From positions 1 through 64,000 of the forward strand of contig NZ_JANZKP010000006.1 of the NCBI RefSeq assembly GCF_025642745.1: a stretch of DNA of 64,000 nucleotides, given 5' to 3'. The translations under genes were made by a program, and so were the position numbers. This stretch comes from Cellulomonas sp. RIT-PI-Y (GTDB taxonomy: Bacteria; Actinomycetota; Actinomycetes; Actinomycetales; Cellulomonadaceae). Positions 1-8,873 of this stretch are shown in pieces (within the stretch, counting starts at the first letter, position 1; every line of letters begins with the position of its first letter). The notes under the pieces are model-generated. The model was not told the DNA's origin and did no database searches. It saw only the letters and a list, made by a program, of their open reading frames with translations.

Positions 1-179
1 GGGTCGGACCGCCTGGCAACCAAAAGCTTCAACCCCCCCTTCACCAACCCCATCACGAGGCCAGATCCAAGAAGCCGAGCCATTTGGCATCAACTACTTA
101 GGCACACTGTTGAGTTCTCAAAGAACAGACGCGCATCCCTCACCGCTCTTACGAGCACCTGACCGGAGGCAACCGTTCA
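1..179 (-). ncRNA. rRNA operon leader (5' part of rrn transcript, 16S lies outside window)
   Basis: Read on the minus strand, positions 126-102 give TGTTCTTTGAGAACTCAAC followed by AGTGTGCC. This is the leader motif (box-type antitermination/processing element) found upstream of actinobacterial 16S rRNA genes. It lies downstream of two good promoters pointing left, so the 16S gene should begin left of position 1. No protein gene is credible here. Seen: motif and promoters. Inferred: an rrn operon beyond the edge. Confidence 0.8.
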
Positions 180-208
180 AACTTAGCGGACCCGCCCCAG
201 CCGGTCAA
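180..208 (-). promoter_or_regulatory. rrn proximal promoter
   Basis: On the minus strand, -35 TTGACC (208-203) and -10 TAAGTT (185-180) are separated by exactly 17 bp. This matches the vegetative sigma consensus well and lies about 55 bp upstream of the conserved rrn leader motif. Confidence 0.75.
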
Positions 209-369
209 GTCCGTCCGGACCCTCCCCACCAGCGAATCCACCCCGGCAGCGCCATCCCCAGGAACCGAAGCTCCCAAGAGGTCTCATACCGAGGGGGTGA
301 TCACCCGCGGGGACCAGCCACCGGGTGTGATCCGCGGTGTCCGTTCCTCCCTGCCGGGCGATGTCGAGA

Positions 370-399
370 ACATTACGCAGCGGCCGGAGCGGGCGTCAA
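370..399 (-). promoter_or_regulatory. rrn distal promoter
   Basis: On the minus strand, -35 TTGACG (399-394) and -10 TAATGT (375-370) are separated by 18 bp. Together with the promoter at 180-208 this forms the tandem arrangement usual for actinobacterial rRNA operons. Confidence 0.6.
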
Positions 400-456
400 C
401 TCGCCGAGGGGTGACGGCGGCCACACAGTCGCAGGTCAGACGCGCGGGCGCCGGTA

Positions 457-504
457 CGACGACACCCCCGCCGGTTCCGAGGGGAACGGGCGGGGGTGTC
501 GTCG
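457..504 (-). terminator. Terminator downstream of the YbbN-like gene
   Basis: A perfect 16-bp inverted repeat (457-472 against 489-504) has an inner GTTCC/GGAAC stem and a small loop. It starts just after the stop codon at 512 on the minus strand and would insulate the rrn promoters from read-through. No U-tract is visible, as is common in high-GC actinobacteria. Confidence 0.75.
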
Positions 505-511
505 ATCGAGC

Positions 512-1453
512 TCAGTAGAGGGCGCTGGCCAGTGCGCGTCGCGCGGCCTGGACCCGCGGATCCTCCGAGCCGACCACCTCGAACAGGTCGACGAGCCGGG
601 TGCGGATCCGCTCGCGATCGGGCCCGAAGGTGACCCTGATGGTGTCGATCAACCGTCCGAACGCGTCGTCGATCTGGCCCCCGAGGACATCCAGGTCCGC
701 CACCGCCAACTGGGCGTCCACATCTCCCGGGGCGTCGGCCGCCGCCTTCCGCACCGACGCCGGGTCCGCTCCCCTGGTCCGGGTGAGCAGTCCGACCTGC
801 GCCAGACCGGCCTTGGCCAGGTCGTCGCGCGGGTTCTCGCGCAGCGCCTGCTCGTACGCGGCGGTCGCCGCGGGGAAGTCGTCGGCCTCGATCGCGTCGT
901 AGGCGGCCTGGTGCAGGGGCGGGAGCGGCGGCTCCTCGGGCTCGGCGACCGGGGCAGGCGCACCGTCGGTGCCGGGTGCCGAGCCGGTGATGCCGTTCGC
1001 CTCGGCGGCCTGCAGCACCTGGTCCAGGACGTCCTTGATCTGCGCGCGCTCGGGCGCGCCCTGGAACAGGGGCAGCGGCTGCCCCGCCAGCACCGCGACC
1101 ACCGTCGGCACCGACTGGCTCTGGAACGCTGCCGCCACCTGCGGGTTGGCGTCGGCGTCGATCCGAGCCAGCTGCAGGCGACCGCCGTACTCGCCGATCA
1201 GGGATCCGAGATCAGTGGCCAAGGTGGTGCTCGCCTCGCTCCAGGAGGCCCAGAGCAGCACGATCACGGGGTGGCCGGTCGAGGACTGCACCAGGGCGGG
1301 GAAGCCCTCGGTGTCCACGTCGATCACCCACGGACCGGGCGCGGCCAGTCCCCCGGGCGTCCCGGGCGGCGGAGTGGCCGGCCGGGCCAGGCTCGACAGG
1401 TCCACCGCGCCGCGCATGTTGAGCCGGGGTTCGCCGGCCGGGTTCTGGGTCAT
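512..1453 (-). CDS. Thioredoxin-fold / TPR co-chaperone, YbbN (CnoX) family
   Basis: 313 aa, ATG start with GGAG upstream. A thioredoxin fold (about residues 40-150) is followed by a Pro/Glu-rich linker and a TPR-like helical C-terminus (from about 185). At the thioredoxin active site the protein reads WASWSEAS (68-75), so both redox cysteines are missing; the fold probably acts as a holdase or binding module, as in YbbN/CnoX. Last gene of a three-gene minus-strand unit, 34 nt after the lipoprotein gene. The same family (Rv1324) lies near nucS in mycobacteria. Family assignment is strong; the partner is unknown. Confidence 0.88.
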   Translation of the reverse strand: MTQNPAGEPRLNMRGAVDLSSLARPATPPPGTPGGLAAPGPWVIDVDTEGFPALVQSSTGHPVIVLLWASWSEASTTLATDLGSLIGEYGGRLQLARIDADANPQVAAAFQSQSVPTVVAVLAGQPLPLFQGAPERAQIKDVLDQVLQAAEANGITGSAPGTDGAPAPVAEPEEPPLPPLHQAAYDAIEADDFPAATAAYEQALRENPRDDLAKAGLAQVGLLTRTRGADPASVRKAAADAPGDVDAQLAVADLDVLGGQIDDAFGRLIDTIRVTFGPDRERIRTRLVDLFEVVGSEDPRVQAARRALASALY

Positions 1454-1487
1454 GCTGCTCTCGCTCCTGCTCTGCTGGGTAGAACGT

Positions 1488-2483
1488 TCACTCGCCGGTG
1501 ACGGCGGTCCGGGCGTGCTCGGCGGCCAGCACCTGCACGCCGGTGTCGCTGCCCGCGGGGGGCACGTAGAAGGCGACGACGTCGGTCCAGGTGCGCACCA
1601 GGTTCTGGCTGACGCTGTCCTTGCCCGCCAGCGCGGCGTCCAAGGGGTCGTTCAGCGTGATGCTGCCCTGGCTGAGTGCCGCGGTCGTGACGGTGGTCAG
1701 CTGCCCGACCACGATCGCTCCCCCGTCGACGGTGCCCAACGCGGTGACCGCCCCGGCCTCGGGGGAGACCGTCTCGGTGACCGTGGCCACCGCCTGCAGA
1801 CTCTGCACGGTCTGCGCCCGGGCGGCCTCGATCGCGGTGCGGAAGAAGTTGGTCCCGAAGGTCGCGGCGTAGGGCGACGCGTCACCGTTGGTGAGGACGT
1901 CGGCGTACTGGCCGACCACGTCCTGGGGCGTGACCAGCAGCGAGTCGTCGTCCGCGGTGATCAGCGGACTGCCGGTGTCCGGCTCGGCGGTGGCGGGCAT
2001 CTGGACCCCCTCGCCGAGTCGGGCCCAGGCCCAGAGGTGGTAGTCGTCGCGCGGGCTCTCCTGGATCAGCACCAGGAGCAACGGCGCCTGCAGATCCGCC
2101 GGCTGCTCGGTCACGACCATCTGGGTCCGCGGCCAGGTCGTGGTGTCCGGGGTGATCGTGGTCTGCGCGGTCGTCGGGATGACCACCGGCGCACGCTCCC
2201 CGTTGGTCGCCTGCGCCCGGGTGTACTCCGCACCGCGGATCGCCAGTGCGGGACCGCTCAGCCGCGCGCTGAGACCGGCCGGGTCGAGCGCGCTGTCCCC
2301 GGCGGCGAGCACCTCCCCCACCTGCTCGAGGATCGAGGTCGACTGGGTCGCGTCCAGGACGGGCGGCGCCTGCGCGGGGACCGCCTCCGGCTGCGGTTCG
2401 GGAACGGGGTTGGCGCAGCCTGCCAGAGCGATCACGGCGGTGAGGGCCAGGGCGAGCGAGCCACGACGTCGGCGGGCGGTCAT
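1488..2483 (-). CDS. Uncharacterised lipoprotein
   Basis: 331 aa. The start is the ATG at 2483, which overlaps the preceding stop (ATGA) and puts a typical lipoprotein signal at the N-terminus: basic MTARRRRG, a hydrophobic core and lipobox LAGC with Cys23. The mature part is acidic and alanine/threonine-rich with no motif I recognise; repeated short beta-like segments suggest a folded extracytoplasmic domain. Translationally coupled to the membrane protein gene upstream, and followed by the YbbN-like gene. I do not recognise a function; an envelope role together with the membrane partner is an inference. Confidence 0.85.
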   Translation of the reverse strand: MTARRRRGSLALALTAVIALAGCANPVPEPQPEAVPAQAPPVLDATQSTSILEQVGEVLAAGDSALDPAGLSARLSGPALAIRGAEYTRAQATNGERAPVVIPTTAQTTITPDTTTWPRTQMVVTEQPADLQAPLLLVLIQESPRDDYHLWAWARLGEGVQMPATAEPDTGSPLITADDDSLLVTPQDVVGQYADVLTNGDASPYAATFGTNFFRTAIEAARAQTVQSLQAVATVTETVSPEAGAVTALGTVDGGAIVVGQLTTVTTAALSQGSITLNDPLDAALAGKDSVSQNLVRTWTDVVAFYVPPAGSDTGVQVLAAEHARTAVTGE

Positions 2484-4306
2484 CGGTCCTCCTCCCGATC
2501 GGTGCTGCGGTCGGCTTCGGGCTGGTCGGGCTCGGCGTCGGCGGGGAAGCCCCACATCCGGCGCCACGAGTCGGCGCGCTGGGTGCTGGACAGGCTGTCG
2601 TCCTCCTCGTCGACCCCCGGGACCGCCGGTGCGGCGTCGTCGTCGGGTGTCGTGGACGCCCCGGGCGCGGGCGTGGGTCCGTCGGTCGCCGGGGCCGCCG
2701 GTTCCTGGTCACGCGAGCGGCGCCACGGCAGGCGGTCGGCGAGCCCGCGGCGGGGCGCCGTCTCGTCGGTGCGCGGCTCGGCGGCCGCATCCCCGGTGTC
2801 CGCTCCGCTCGGTGCGGCATCGGGGGCGGCTGTGGCACCGGGCCCGCCCTGGCCGATCGGACGCGCACCGCCGTCCGGACTGCTCGTGGGAGCGCTCGGC
2901 GACGAGGGGGATCCGGCTCCCCCGGTCGGGGTCGTGCTCCCGCTCGGGGTCGCGGTCGACGGCGCGGGCGGGGCGACCTGAGTGGACGCTGCTCCGGAGG
3001 ACGCGCTGTCCGGTGCGGTCGCGGTCGCGTCCGTGCCGGTCTCCTCGGTCGCGGACGGATCGCGTCGACGGCCGAACAACGGGCGACGGCCGCTGCGGGC
3101 TCCCGGCGTGCCGGGCTGCTGGTCGACCGCGGTCTCCGCCGGTGCGGGAGCGTCCTCGGTGTGCGAGGAGTCGACCGGGGTGGCCGCACCGACGTCGTCG
3201 ACCGGTCCCTTTCCTGCCGGGGTCGTCACGGCGGTCGTGCCCGAGCCGGACTCGGTCGGACCGGTCGGGGACGGGTCGGCGGGCGGAGCGGCCGGGATCG
3301 GACCGGTCGCCGTGGGGGTCGCCCCGGTCGCCGTGGGGGTCGCCCCGGTCGTCGTCGGGATCGCACCGGTGACGGTCGGGATCGCGCCGGTGACGGTCGG
3401 GATCGCACCGGTGGCGCCACGCCGACCGCGGCGGGCGGCGATCGCAGCGGCCTCGGCCTCCCGGATCTGGCGGCGGGTCAGCGGCAGACCGGTGGCCGGG
3501 TCGATCGGCGGGATCGTGCCGGTGGTGGCGGGTGCGGGGCCTCCGGTTGCCGGGTCGCCGCCGGGGACCTGCGGGGTCACGACGGCGATCATGCCGGTGG
3601 AGACGTCGTGCCAGTCCGCGCCGGAGGCGGAACGCCGGATCCGGATGGCCAGGACGACCGCGACGGCGATCAGCAGGACTCCGGCGGCCACCCCGGGCCA
3701 CAGCCAGGGAGTGGTCACCTCCTGCGGCCAGGACAGCTCGAGCGTCGGGTCGCTGGCGCCGAGGCTGACCGCCATCAGCGACCAGCGGCCGGACGGGGGT
3801 GCAGTCCACTCCAGCGAGGCCGATCCGTCGCCGGTCACCTCGGTGACCCACATGTCCGAACCGGTGGGGTCGGCCGCGGTCCCCGCCTCGGCGGCGTCGG
3901 CGGACGCGGACGGGCTGGGCTCGACGGCGTCGGCCGTGGCCTCGGCGGACGCGGTGGCGTCGGCGGACGCGGTCGGCTCCGGGGTGGTGCCGTCGCTCAG
4001 CGCCAGGTCGTGCCAGTCGGACAGTCCGGTGACCAGTTGGTGCGGGTCGGTCCCGATCCAGGCCGAGACGTCCGTGTCCCGGCCGACGACCAGGACGACC
4101 GGTGAGCCGTCCGCGCGGACGGTGACCGTGACGGGCTCACCCGCGACCTCGAGCACACCGGGTTCGGTGACCAGGGTCGGGGTGTCGGCGGTCGCCGAGG
4201 CGACCAGGGGGTCGTCCGCACGCCAGGCGGTCGCCGAGGCGATCCCCAGAGCCGCGGCGGCGAGGCCCAGCAGCCCGAGCAGGGCGGCGATGAGTCGCTG
4301 AAGCAC
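2480..4306 (-). CDS. Uncharacterised two-TM membrane protein with long repetitive C-terminal tail
   Basis: 608 aa. The GTG at 4306 is chosen because GGAAGGAAC precedes it and translation then opens directly with a hydrophobic segment (LQRLIAALLGLLGLAAAAL). An extracytoplasmic domain of about 200 aa, with an alanine/glutamate/serine low-complexity patch, leads to a second TM helix (GVAAGVLLIAVAVVLAIRIR). The cytoplasmic tail is disordered and includes about six 7-residue repeats (consensus TGAIPTV) coded at 3303-3413. Coupled (ATGA) to the lipoprotein gene. The topology is clear; the function is unknown. Confidence 0.82.
   Translation of the reverse strand: MLQRLIAALLGLLGLAAAALGIASATAWRADDPLVASATADTPTLVTEPGVLEVAGEPVTVTVRADGSPVVLVVGRDTDVSAWIGTDPHQLVTGLSDWHDLALSDGTTPEPTASADATASAEATADAVEPSPSASADAAEAGTAADPTGSDMWVTEVTGDGSASLEWTAPPSGRWSLMAVSLGASDPTLELSWPQEVTTPWLWPGVAAGVLLIAVAVVLAIRIRRSASGADWHDVSTGMIAVVTPQVPGGDPATGGPAPATTGTIPPIDPATGLPLTRRQIREAEAAAIAARRGRRGATGAIPTVTGAIPTVTGAIPTTTGATPTATGATPTATGPIPAAPPADPSPTGPTESGSGTTAVTTPAGKGPVDDVGAATPVDSSHTEDAPAPAETAVDQQPGTPGARSGRRPLFGRRRDPSATEETGTDATATAPDSASSGAASTQVAPPAPSTATPSGSTTPTGGAGSPSSPSAPTSSPDGGARPIGQGGPGATAAPDAAPSGADTGDAAAEPRTDETAPRRGLADRLPWRRSRDQEPAAPATDGPTPAPGASTTPDDDAAPAVPGVDEEDDSLSSTQRADSWRRMWGFPADAEPDQPEADRSTDREEDR
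3303..3413. repeat. 21-bp in-frame tandem repeats
   Basis: About five to six tandem 21-bp units inside the membrane-protein gene, coding TG(A/P)(I/T)PT(V/A) heptads. Two adjacent units are almost identical, which suggests copy-number change by slippage or recombination. Confidence 0.8.
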
Positions 4307-4333
4307 GCATGTTCCTTCCTGACGTGACGCACC

Positions 4334-4339
4334 AGGATA
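4334..4339 (-). promoter_or_regulatory. Possible -10 box for the membrane-protein/lipoprotein/YbbN unit
   Basis: TATCCT on the minus strand, about 30 nt upstream of the GTG at 4306. No convincing -35 is visible at 17-18 bp, so confidence is modest. The 248-bp divergent region 4307-4554 also has TACCCT (4462-4467, plus strand), a possible -10 for the coiled-coil gene. Confidence 0.35.
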
Positions 4340-4554
4340 GGCAGCTGAGCAGGCATCCGGACACTTCGGGCACCTCGCGACCGGTTGTCCACGGTCCCGA
4401 TCGGCCGTCGATGGTCCCCAGGTCCGCACGTCGGCACTGCCTCGACCACCCTGGTGGCGGATACCCTGGATCGCGGACGCCGGCCGTGGCCGCAGCCGTG
4501 TGTCCCTCCCGATCCGTCGGGAGCCACCGCTGCCATGCCCCAGGAGGATCTTCC

Positions 4555-6900
4555 GTGCCAGAGGACCGCATGCTGTTCCCGGTCGTCAATTTCCGCGGTT
4601 ACGACCGCGAACAGGTCGACAGCCGGATGGCCGAGCTGGAACACGCTCTCGGCGAGGCCCGCTCGCAGGTGTCGTCGCTGGACGAGCGGATGCTGCAGAT
4701 CTCCGGAGAGCTCTCCGAGGCGCACCGACAGCTCCGGGAGGCGGAGCGTCCCACCTACTCGGGGCTCGGCTCGCGGATCGAGATGCTGCTGCGGTCCGCG
4801 GAGGAGCAGTCCTCCGACGTCGTGCAGCAGGCGAACGCGCAGGCCTCCGACGCCCTGGCCCGGGCGCGGCTCGCCGCCGGGCAGCTGCGCGCCCGGGCGG
4901 AGAACGAGGTCGCCGAGCTGATCGCCACCGCCAAGCGGGAGGCCACCGAGGAGCGGACCACCGCCCACGCCGAGGCGGAGAGCGTCCTGACCGCGGCCCA
5001 GCGCCGTGCGGAGGAGATGGTCGGGTCCGCGGAGCGCGAGGCCGCCCGGATCCAGACCTCCCAGGCCACCGAGTCCAGCGAGCGGCGGGCGAGCCTGGAG
5101 CGTGAGCTCGGCACGCTGCGCGCGACCGTGGAGCGGGAGACCACCGAGCTGCGGATCAGCACCGAGCAGACCGCCGAGCAGCTGCGCAGCACCACCGAGG
5201 CCGAGACCTCGGCACTGCGCGCCGAGGCCGAGCACTACGACCAGGACCTGCGCCAGCGCGCGGACGCCGACACCTCCGCCCAGCGTCAGCTGGCCGAGTC
5301 CGAGACGTCCGAGCAGCGCCGGCAGGCCGCGACCGAGATCGCCGAGCTGCGGACCGAGACCGAGCGGTGGGCGGCCGAACAGCGGTCCACCGCTTCCGCC
5401 GAGGCCGCGCAGCTGCGGCAGTCCGTCGGCGAGGAGGTCAACCGGCTGCGCGCCGAGGCCGCCGCCTACGCCGACCAGGTGCGGTCCGCCGCCGAGCGGT
5501 CCGCGACCGAGCTGCAGCAGAAGGTCGCCGCCGAGACCAGCGCGGTGCGGGCCGAGGCGGACCAGTACTCCGGGTTCGTGCGGGCCACCGCGGACCGCGA
5601 GACCGCCGAGTTCCGGGCCCAGGTCGCGGAGGAGATCGCCGCGACCCGCCAGCAGGCGGAGCAGGAGCTCAGCACGGTGCGCGCGGAGTCCGAGCAGTAC
5701 GTGGCCGAGCTGCGGGCCACCGCGGAGCGGGAGACCACCGAGCTGCGCGAGCGCACCGACCACGAGACCACGACCCTGCGGGCGCAGGCCGAGCAGTACG
5801 CGAACGAGCTGCGCGCCACCGCCGAACGGGAGACCACCGAGCTCCGGGCCACCACCCAGCGTGAGACCGACGAGCTGCGCGCCGACACCCGGCGCGAGAC
5901 CGACGACCTGCGCGAGCAGACCCGCCTGCAGGTCGAGCGCCAGCTGACCGAGGCCGGCCGCCAGGCCGAGGAGCTCGCCGGCCGGGCGCGGACCGAGGCG
6001 GACACGCTCCAGCAGCGGGCCCGCCAAGCCCTGGCCGATGCCGAGCTCTCGATCGCGACCCAGCGGGAGGAGGCCGAGCGCGCCGACGCCGAGCGGCACG
6101 CGGTCGCCCGTACCGAGACCGAGAAGCTGGTCTCCGACGCGGAGGCGCACGCCGCCGCGGCCGAGCAGCGGGTGGCGAAGGCGCTCGAGCAGGCCGAGAG
6201 GGTCCGGCTCGACTCGCAGAACCAGGCCAAGGAGCTGCTGTCCAACGCCCGGCAGAACGCCGACCGGGTCGTGGCCGAGGCGCGCGAGCACGCCGAGAAG
6301 ACGCTGTCCGAGTCGATGAGCGAGGCCGAGCGCGAGCGGACGACCGCCCAGCGTCAGGTCGAGGACCTGAACCGTCAGCGCGAGTCGATCACCAGCTACC
6401 TGGACGAGCTGCGGAATCTGCTCGGATCCGACCCGGTGCCCAACCGCCAGACCCTGGAGCGGGCGGACAAGGCGCAGGCCAAGTTCGAGCGCGAGGCCAC
6501 GCCCGCGGCGGCCAAGCCCGCGCGGACCCCGGCCAAGTCCAAGGCGCGGCCGGCTCCGGTGTCGGCAGCCGGTCCGAAGAAAGCAGCGGCCCAGCCGATC
6601 GAGGAGACCGACGAGGCCGCGACGACGGCGACCCAGGACGACGCCGGGACCTCGGGCGAGGCGAAGGCACCGGAGGACGTGCAGGGCACGGAGGCGGTGC
6701 AGGCCACGCAGACGGCGGGGAGCACGGAGGCCACCACGGGGACGGAGGCCGAGCCGGCCGCCTCGGGCGAGGACCGCTCCGGCGCCGGCCGTCCCGAGGA
6801 CAGCTCCGACGAGGACAGGTCCGGCGGAGATGACTCCGACGGCACCGTGACCTCGGTCGAGCCGGCGACCGACGACCGGTCCGGGGCCGAGCAGAAGTGA
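4555..6900 (+). CDS. DivIVA-domain giant coiled-coil protein (Scy/FilP-like cytoskeletal protein)
   Basis: 781 aa. The GTG at 4555 is preceded by AGGAGG with 7-nt spacing. The N-terminus (FPVVNFRGYDREQVDSRM) matches the membrane-binding DivIVA head. Residues about 60-620 are almost unbroken coiled coil built from repeats such as AERETTELRA and AEQYANEL, rich in Glu, Arg, Ala and Thr. The last 150 aa are a disordered Lys/Ala- then acidic Glu/Asp-rich tail. Similar proteins organise polar growth or filamentous scaffolds in actinobacteria. Coupled to the next small gene through GTGA. Role inferred from architecture. Confidence 0.85.
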   Translation: MPEDRMLFPVVNFRGYDREQVDSRMAELEHALGEARSQVSSLDERMLQISGELSEAHRQLREAERPTYSGLGSRIEMLLRSAEEQSSDVVQQANAQASDALARARLAAGQLRARAENEVAELIATAKREATEERTTAHAEAESVLTAAQRRAEEMVGSAEREAARIQTSQATESSERRASLERELGTLRATVERETTELRISTEQTAEQLRSTTEAETSALRAEAEHYDQDLRQRADADTSAQRQLAESETSEQRRQAATEIAELRTETERWAAEQRSTASAEAAQLRQSVGEEVNRLRAEAAAYADQVRSAAERSATELQQKVAAETSAVRAEADQYSGFVRATADRETAEFRAQVAEEIAATRQQAEQELSTVRAESEQYVAELRATAERETTELRERTDHETTTLRAQAEQYANELRATAERETTELRATTQRETDELRADTRRETDDLREQTRLQVERQLTEAGRQAEELAGRARTEADTLQQRARQALADAELSIATQREEAERADAERHAVARTETEKLVSDAEAHAAAAEQRVAKALEQAERVRLDSQNQAKELLSNARQNADRVVAEAREHAEKTLSESMSEAERERTTAQRQVEDLNRQRESITSYLDELRNLLGSDPVPNRQTLERADKAQAKFEREATPAAAKPARTPAKSKARPAPVSAAGPKKAAAQPIEETDEAATTATQDDAGTSGEAKAPEDVQGTEAVQATQTAGSTEATTGTEAEPAASGEDRSGAGRPEDSSDEDRSGGDDSDGTVTSVEPATDDRSGAEQK

Positions 6901-7319
6901 CCGGGTCCGCGGCCGCCGACTGGCGGGATCGACGCCGGGAGGCGGCCACGGCACACGAGGCGGCGCTGCTCGCTCGGCAGCGTGCCGAATCCGATCGCGC
7001 CCGGGCGTTGATCCAGGGGTTCCTGGTCGACGCCCGAGCGCGCGGGGTGAGGCCGGAGCCACTGCGCGCTCAGGGCTACGGCGGCCGGGGATCGTTCCGC
7101 ACCGGGATCGACGGGTGGTACCTGCGCCGCGACCGCACGGTGGCGATCGGGACCGACGGGGAGTTCTACGTGCTCACCGTGCCGGGATCGCTCGGTGCCC
7201 GGTGGCGTGGGGTGCACCTCGAGCCGCAGGACCCGCCGCTGGTGATCGGTGCCGGGGGCAAGGACGGGGAGTCGCTGGACCTGCCGCTCGCCCTGTCCCG
7301 GGTGCTGGGCGACGACTGA
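6897..7319 (+). CDS. Conserved small actinobacterial protein of unknown function
   Basis: 140 aa. The GTG start overlaps the stop of the coiled-coil gene (GTGA), so the two are translationally coupled. An Arg/Ala/Glu-rich N-terminal helix (about 1-50) precedes a compact domain with GYGGRGSFRTGIDGWYLRRD, an aromatic/glycine-rich beta-type pattern. No signal peptide or TM helix. Likely acts with the DivIVA-like protein, an inference from coupling only. The downstream gene is convergent, 4 bp away. Confidence 0.8.
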   Translation: MTGSAAADWRDRRREAATAHEAALLARQRAESDRARALIQGFLVDARARGVRPEPLRAQGYGGRGSFRTGIDGWYLRRDRTVAIGTDGEFYVLTVPGSLGARWRGVHLEPQDPPLVIGAGGKDGESLDLPLALSRVLGDD

Positions 7320-7323
7320 ACGG

Positions 7324-8097
7324 TCAGAGCCGGGCGAGCAAGTCGTTCAGCGCGCCCGCGACGGCCTCCGGCTGCTCGACGGCGGTGAGGTGTCCCGCTG
7401 CGGGCACGACGACCGCTGTCACGCCGAGCTCCGCGGCCATCAGCTCGGCCTGCTCCGGCGGAGTGGGGCCGTCCTCGGCACCGACCAGCACCAGTGCGGG
7501 CGCGGTCCAGCCGCGGAGCACCGCCGTCCGGTCCGGGCGAGCGGCCATCGCTCGCTGGGACCAGGCGATCCCCGCGGGGGCCTGGTCGTCGATCCACCCG
7601 GTCACGACGTCGACGAGCGCGGGACGCTCGGCCAGCGTCGTGGCGCCGAGCAGTGACCGGGCCATGCCACGTACCGGGTCGACCGAACCGGTGCGCTCGG
7701 CCTCGTCCGCGATCCGTCGGCGGTGGGCGGCGGCCTCGTCGGTGTCGGCGACCGCCTTGGTGTCCAGGAGCGCGAGTCCGGCGACCAGCTGCGGGTGCCG
7801 CTCGGCGAGCGCGAGTGTCACGTAGCCGCCCATCGACAGTCCGGCGATCACCGCGGGGCCGGGCAACGCCGCCGCGACCGCATCCGCGGCGGCCTCGACC
7901 GACGGGGTGGCGTCCGTGCGCGCGTCGGGGAGGCCCGCCGCGCCCATACCGGGCAGGTCGAAGGCCAGGACCGGGGTCCCGTCGGACACGAGCGGCGCCA
8001 GCCCGGACCACATCCGCGCGTCGACCGGGAAGGCGTGCAGCAGGACCAGCGGGGTGCGGCCCGGATTCCCGGGACGCAGGGTGTGCTGGACGATCAT
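7324..8097 (-). CDS. Alpha/beta hydrolase
   Basis: 257 aa. Canonical alpha/beta-hydrolase fold: oxyanion-hole region LLHAFPVDARMW (about 18-30), nucleophile elbow GLSMGG (Ser about 97), a late acid in LVGAEDGPTP and the catalytic histidine in PAAGHLTAVEQP near the C-terminus. ATG at 8097 overlaps the upstream stop by one base (TGATG), so it is co-translated with a second hydrolase. The sequence does not reveal the substrate; esterases of the 3-oxoadipate-enol-lactonase type look similar. Confidence 0.88.
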   Translation of the reverse strand: MIVQHTLRPGNPGRTPLVLLHAFPVDARMWSGLAPLVSDGTPVLAFDLPGMGAAGLPDARTDATPSVEAAADAVAAALPGPAVIAGLSMGGYVTLALAERHPQLVAGLALLDTKAVADTDEAAAHRRRIADEAERTGSVDPVRGMARSLLGATTLAERPALVDVVTGWIDDQAPAGIAWSQRAMAARPDRTAVLRGWTAPALVLVGAEDGPTPPEQAELMAAELGVTAVVVPAAGHLTAVEQPEAVAGALNDLLARL

Positions 8098-8873
8098 CAG
8101 CCCTCCTCGGTCCGGGGCTCCGGGTCGGCCTGCTGCACGGGGCCGTCCCAGGTGGTGGGCAGCGGGAGGGCGAACCCGGGCCGGACGTGGCCGACGATCT
8201 CGTCCAGGACCCGGCGGACGTAGGGCTCGCCGACCCACAGGTGCTTGGCGCCGTCGATGCCGATGACCTCGGCCTGGCGCACCCGGGCGAATCGGCGGCG
8301 CGCCTCGTCGGGGCGCAGGTAGTCGTCGTGCTCGGGGACCAGCGCCACCAGCGGACGGCCGTCGGCGTCCCAGGCGTCCAGGTCGGTGTCCGTCGCGCGG
8401 TGCAGGGGCGGGGAGAGCAGGATCGCGCCCTCGATCAGCGGGTCGAGTCCGTGCATCAGGGTGAGCTCGGTGCCGAAGGACCAACCGACCAGCCAGGGGT
8501 GCGGCAGGTCGCGGAACTCGGCGAACTCGATCGCGGCGTGCACGTCGAAGCGCTCGGAGCGGCCCTCGTCGAAGCTGCCCTCGCTGGTGCCGCGCGGGCT
8601 GCTGGTGCCTCGGGTGTTGAACCGCAGCACCGCGATGTCGGCGAGGGCGGGCAGCCGCCACGACGCCTTGCGCAGCACGTGCGAGTCCATGTACCCGCCG
8701 TGCGTGGGCAGGGGGTGCAGCGTGACCAGCGTGGCGGCCGGGGTGCGGGGCGTGCCGTCGGGGTCGACCGGGAGCGCGAGCTCCCCGACCAGGGTCAGGC
8801 CGTCGGCGGTGTGCAGCTCGATGTCCTCCCGATGTGCGGGCAGGACGGTCAGGGATCGGATCTCGGCGCTCAT
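8097..8873 (-). CDS. Alpha/beta hydrolase (dienelactone-hydrolase/serine-aminopeptidase-like)
   Basis: 258 aa, ATG at 8873. N-terminal beta-strands (LHTADGLTLVGELALP), then LHPLPTHGG, the strand LRFNTRGTSSPRG, nucleophile elbow GWSFGTEL (Ser), acidic residue in EHDDYLRP and histidine in DGAKHLWVG. This pattern is that of small bacterial hydrolases acting on acyl or peptide esters. Cytoplasmic, no signal peptide. Coupled to the next hydrolase. Substrate unknown. Confidence 0.85.
   Translation of the reverse strand: MSAEIRSLTVLPAHREDIELHTADGLTLVGELALPVDPDGTPRTPAATLVTLHPLPTHGGYMDSHVLRKASWRLPALADIAVLRFNTRGTSSPRGTSEGSFDEGRSERFDVHAAIEFAEFRDLPHPWLVGWSFGTELTLMHGLDPLIEGAILLSPPLHRATDTDLDAWDADGRPLVALVPEHDDYLRPDEARRRFARVRQAEVIGIDGAKHLWVGEPYVRRVLDEIVGHVRPGFALPLPTTWDGPVQQADPEPRTEEG

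Noticed and set aside
3997-7062. 1021-codon open frame antisense to the coiled-coil gene
   Set aside because: Leu/Gly/Arg-rich translation with no domain; it mirrors codon bias of the real coiled-coil gene, which has SD, DivIVA head and coupling.
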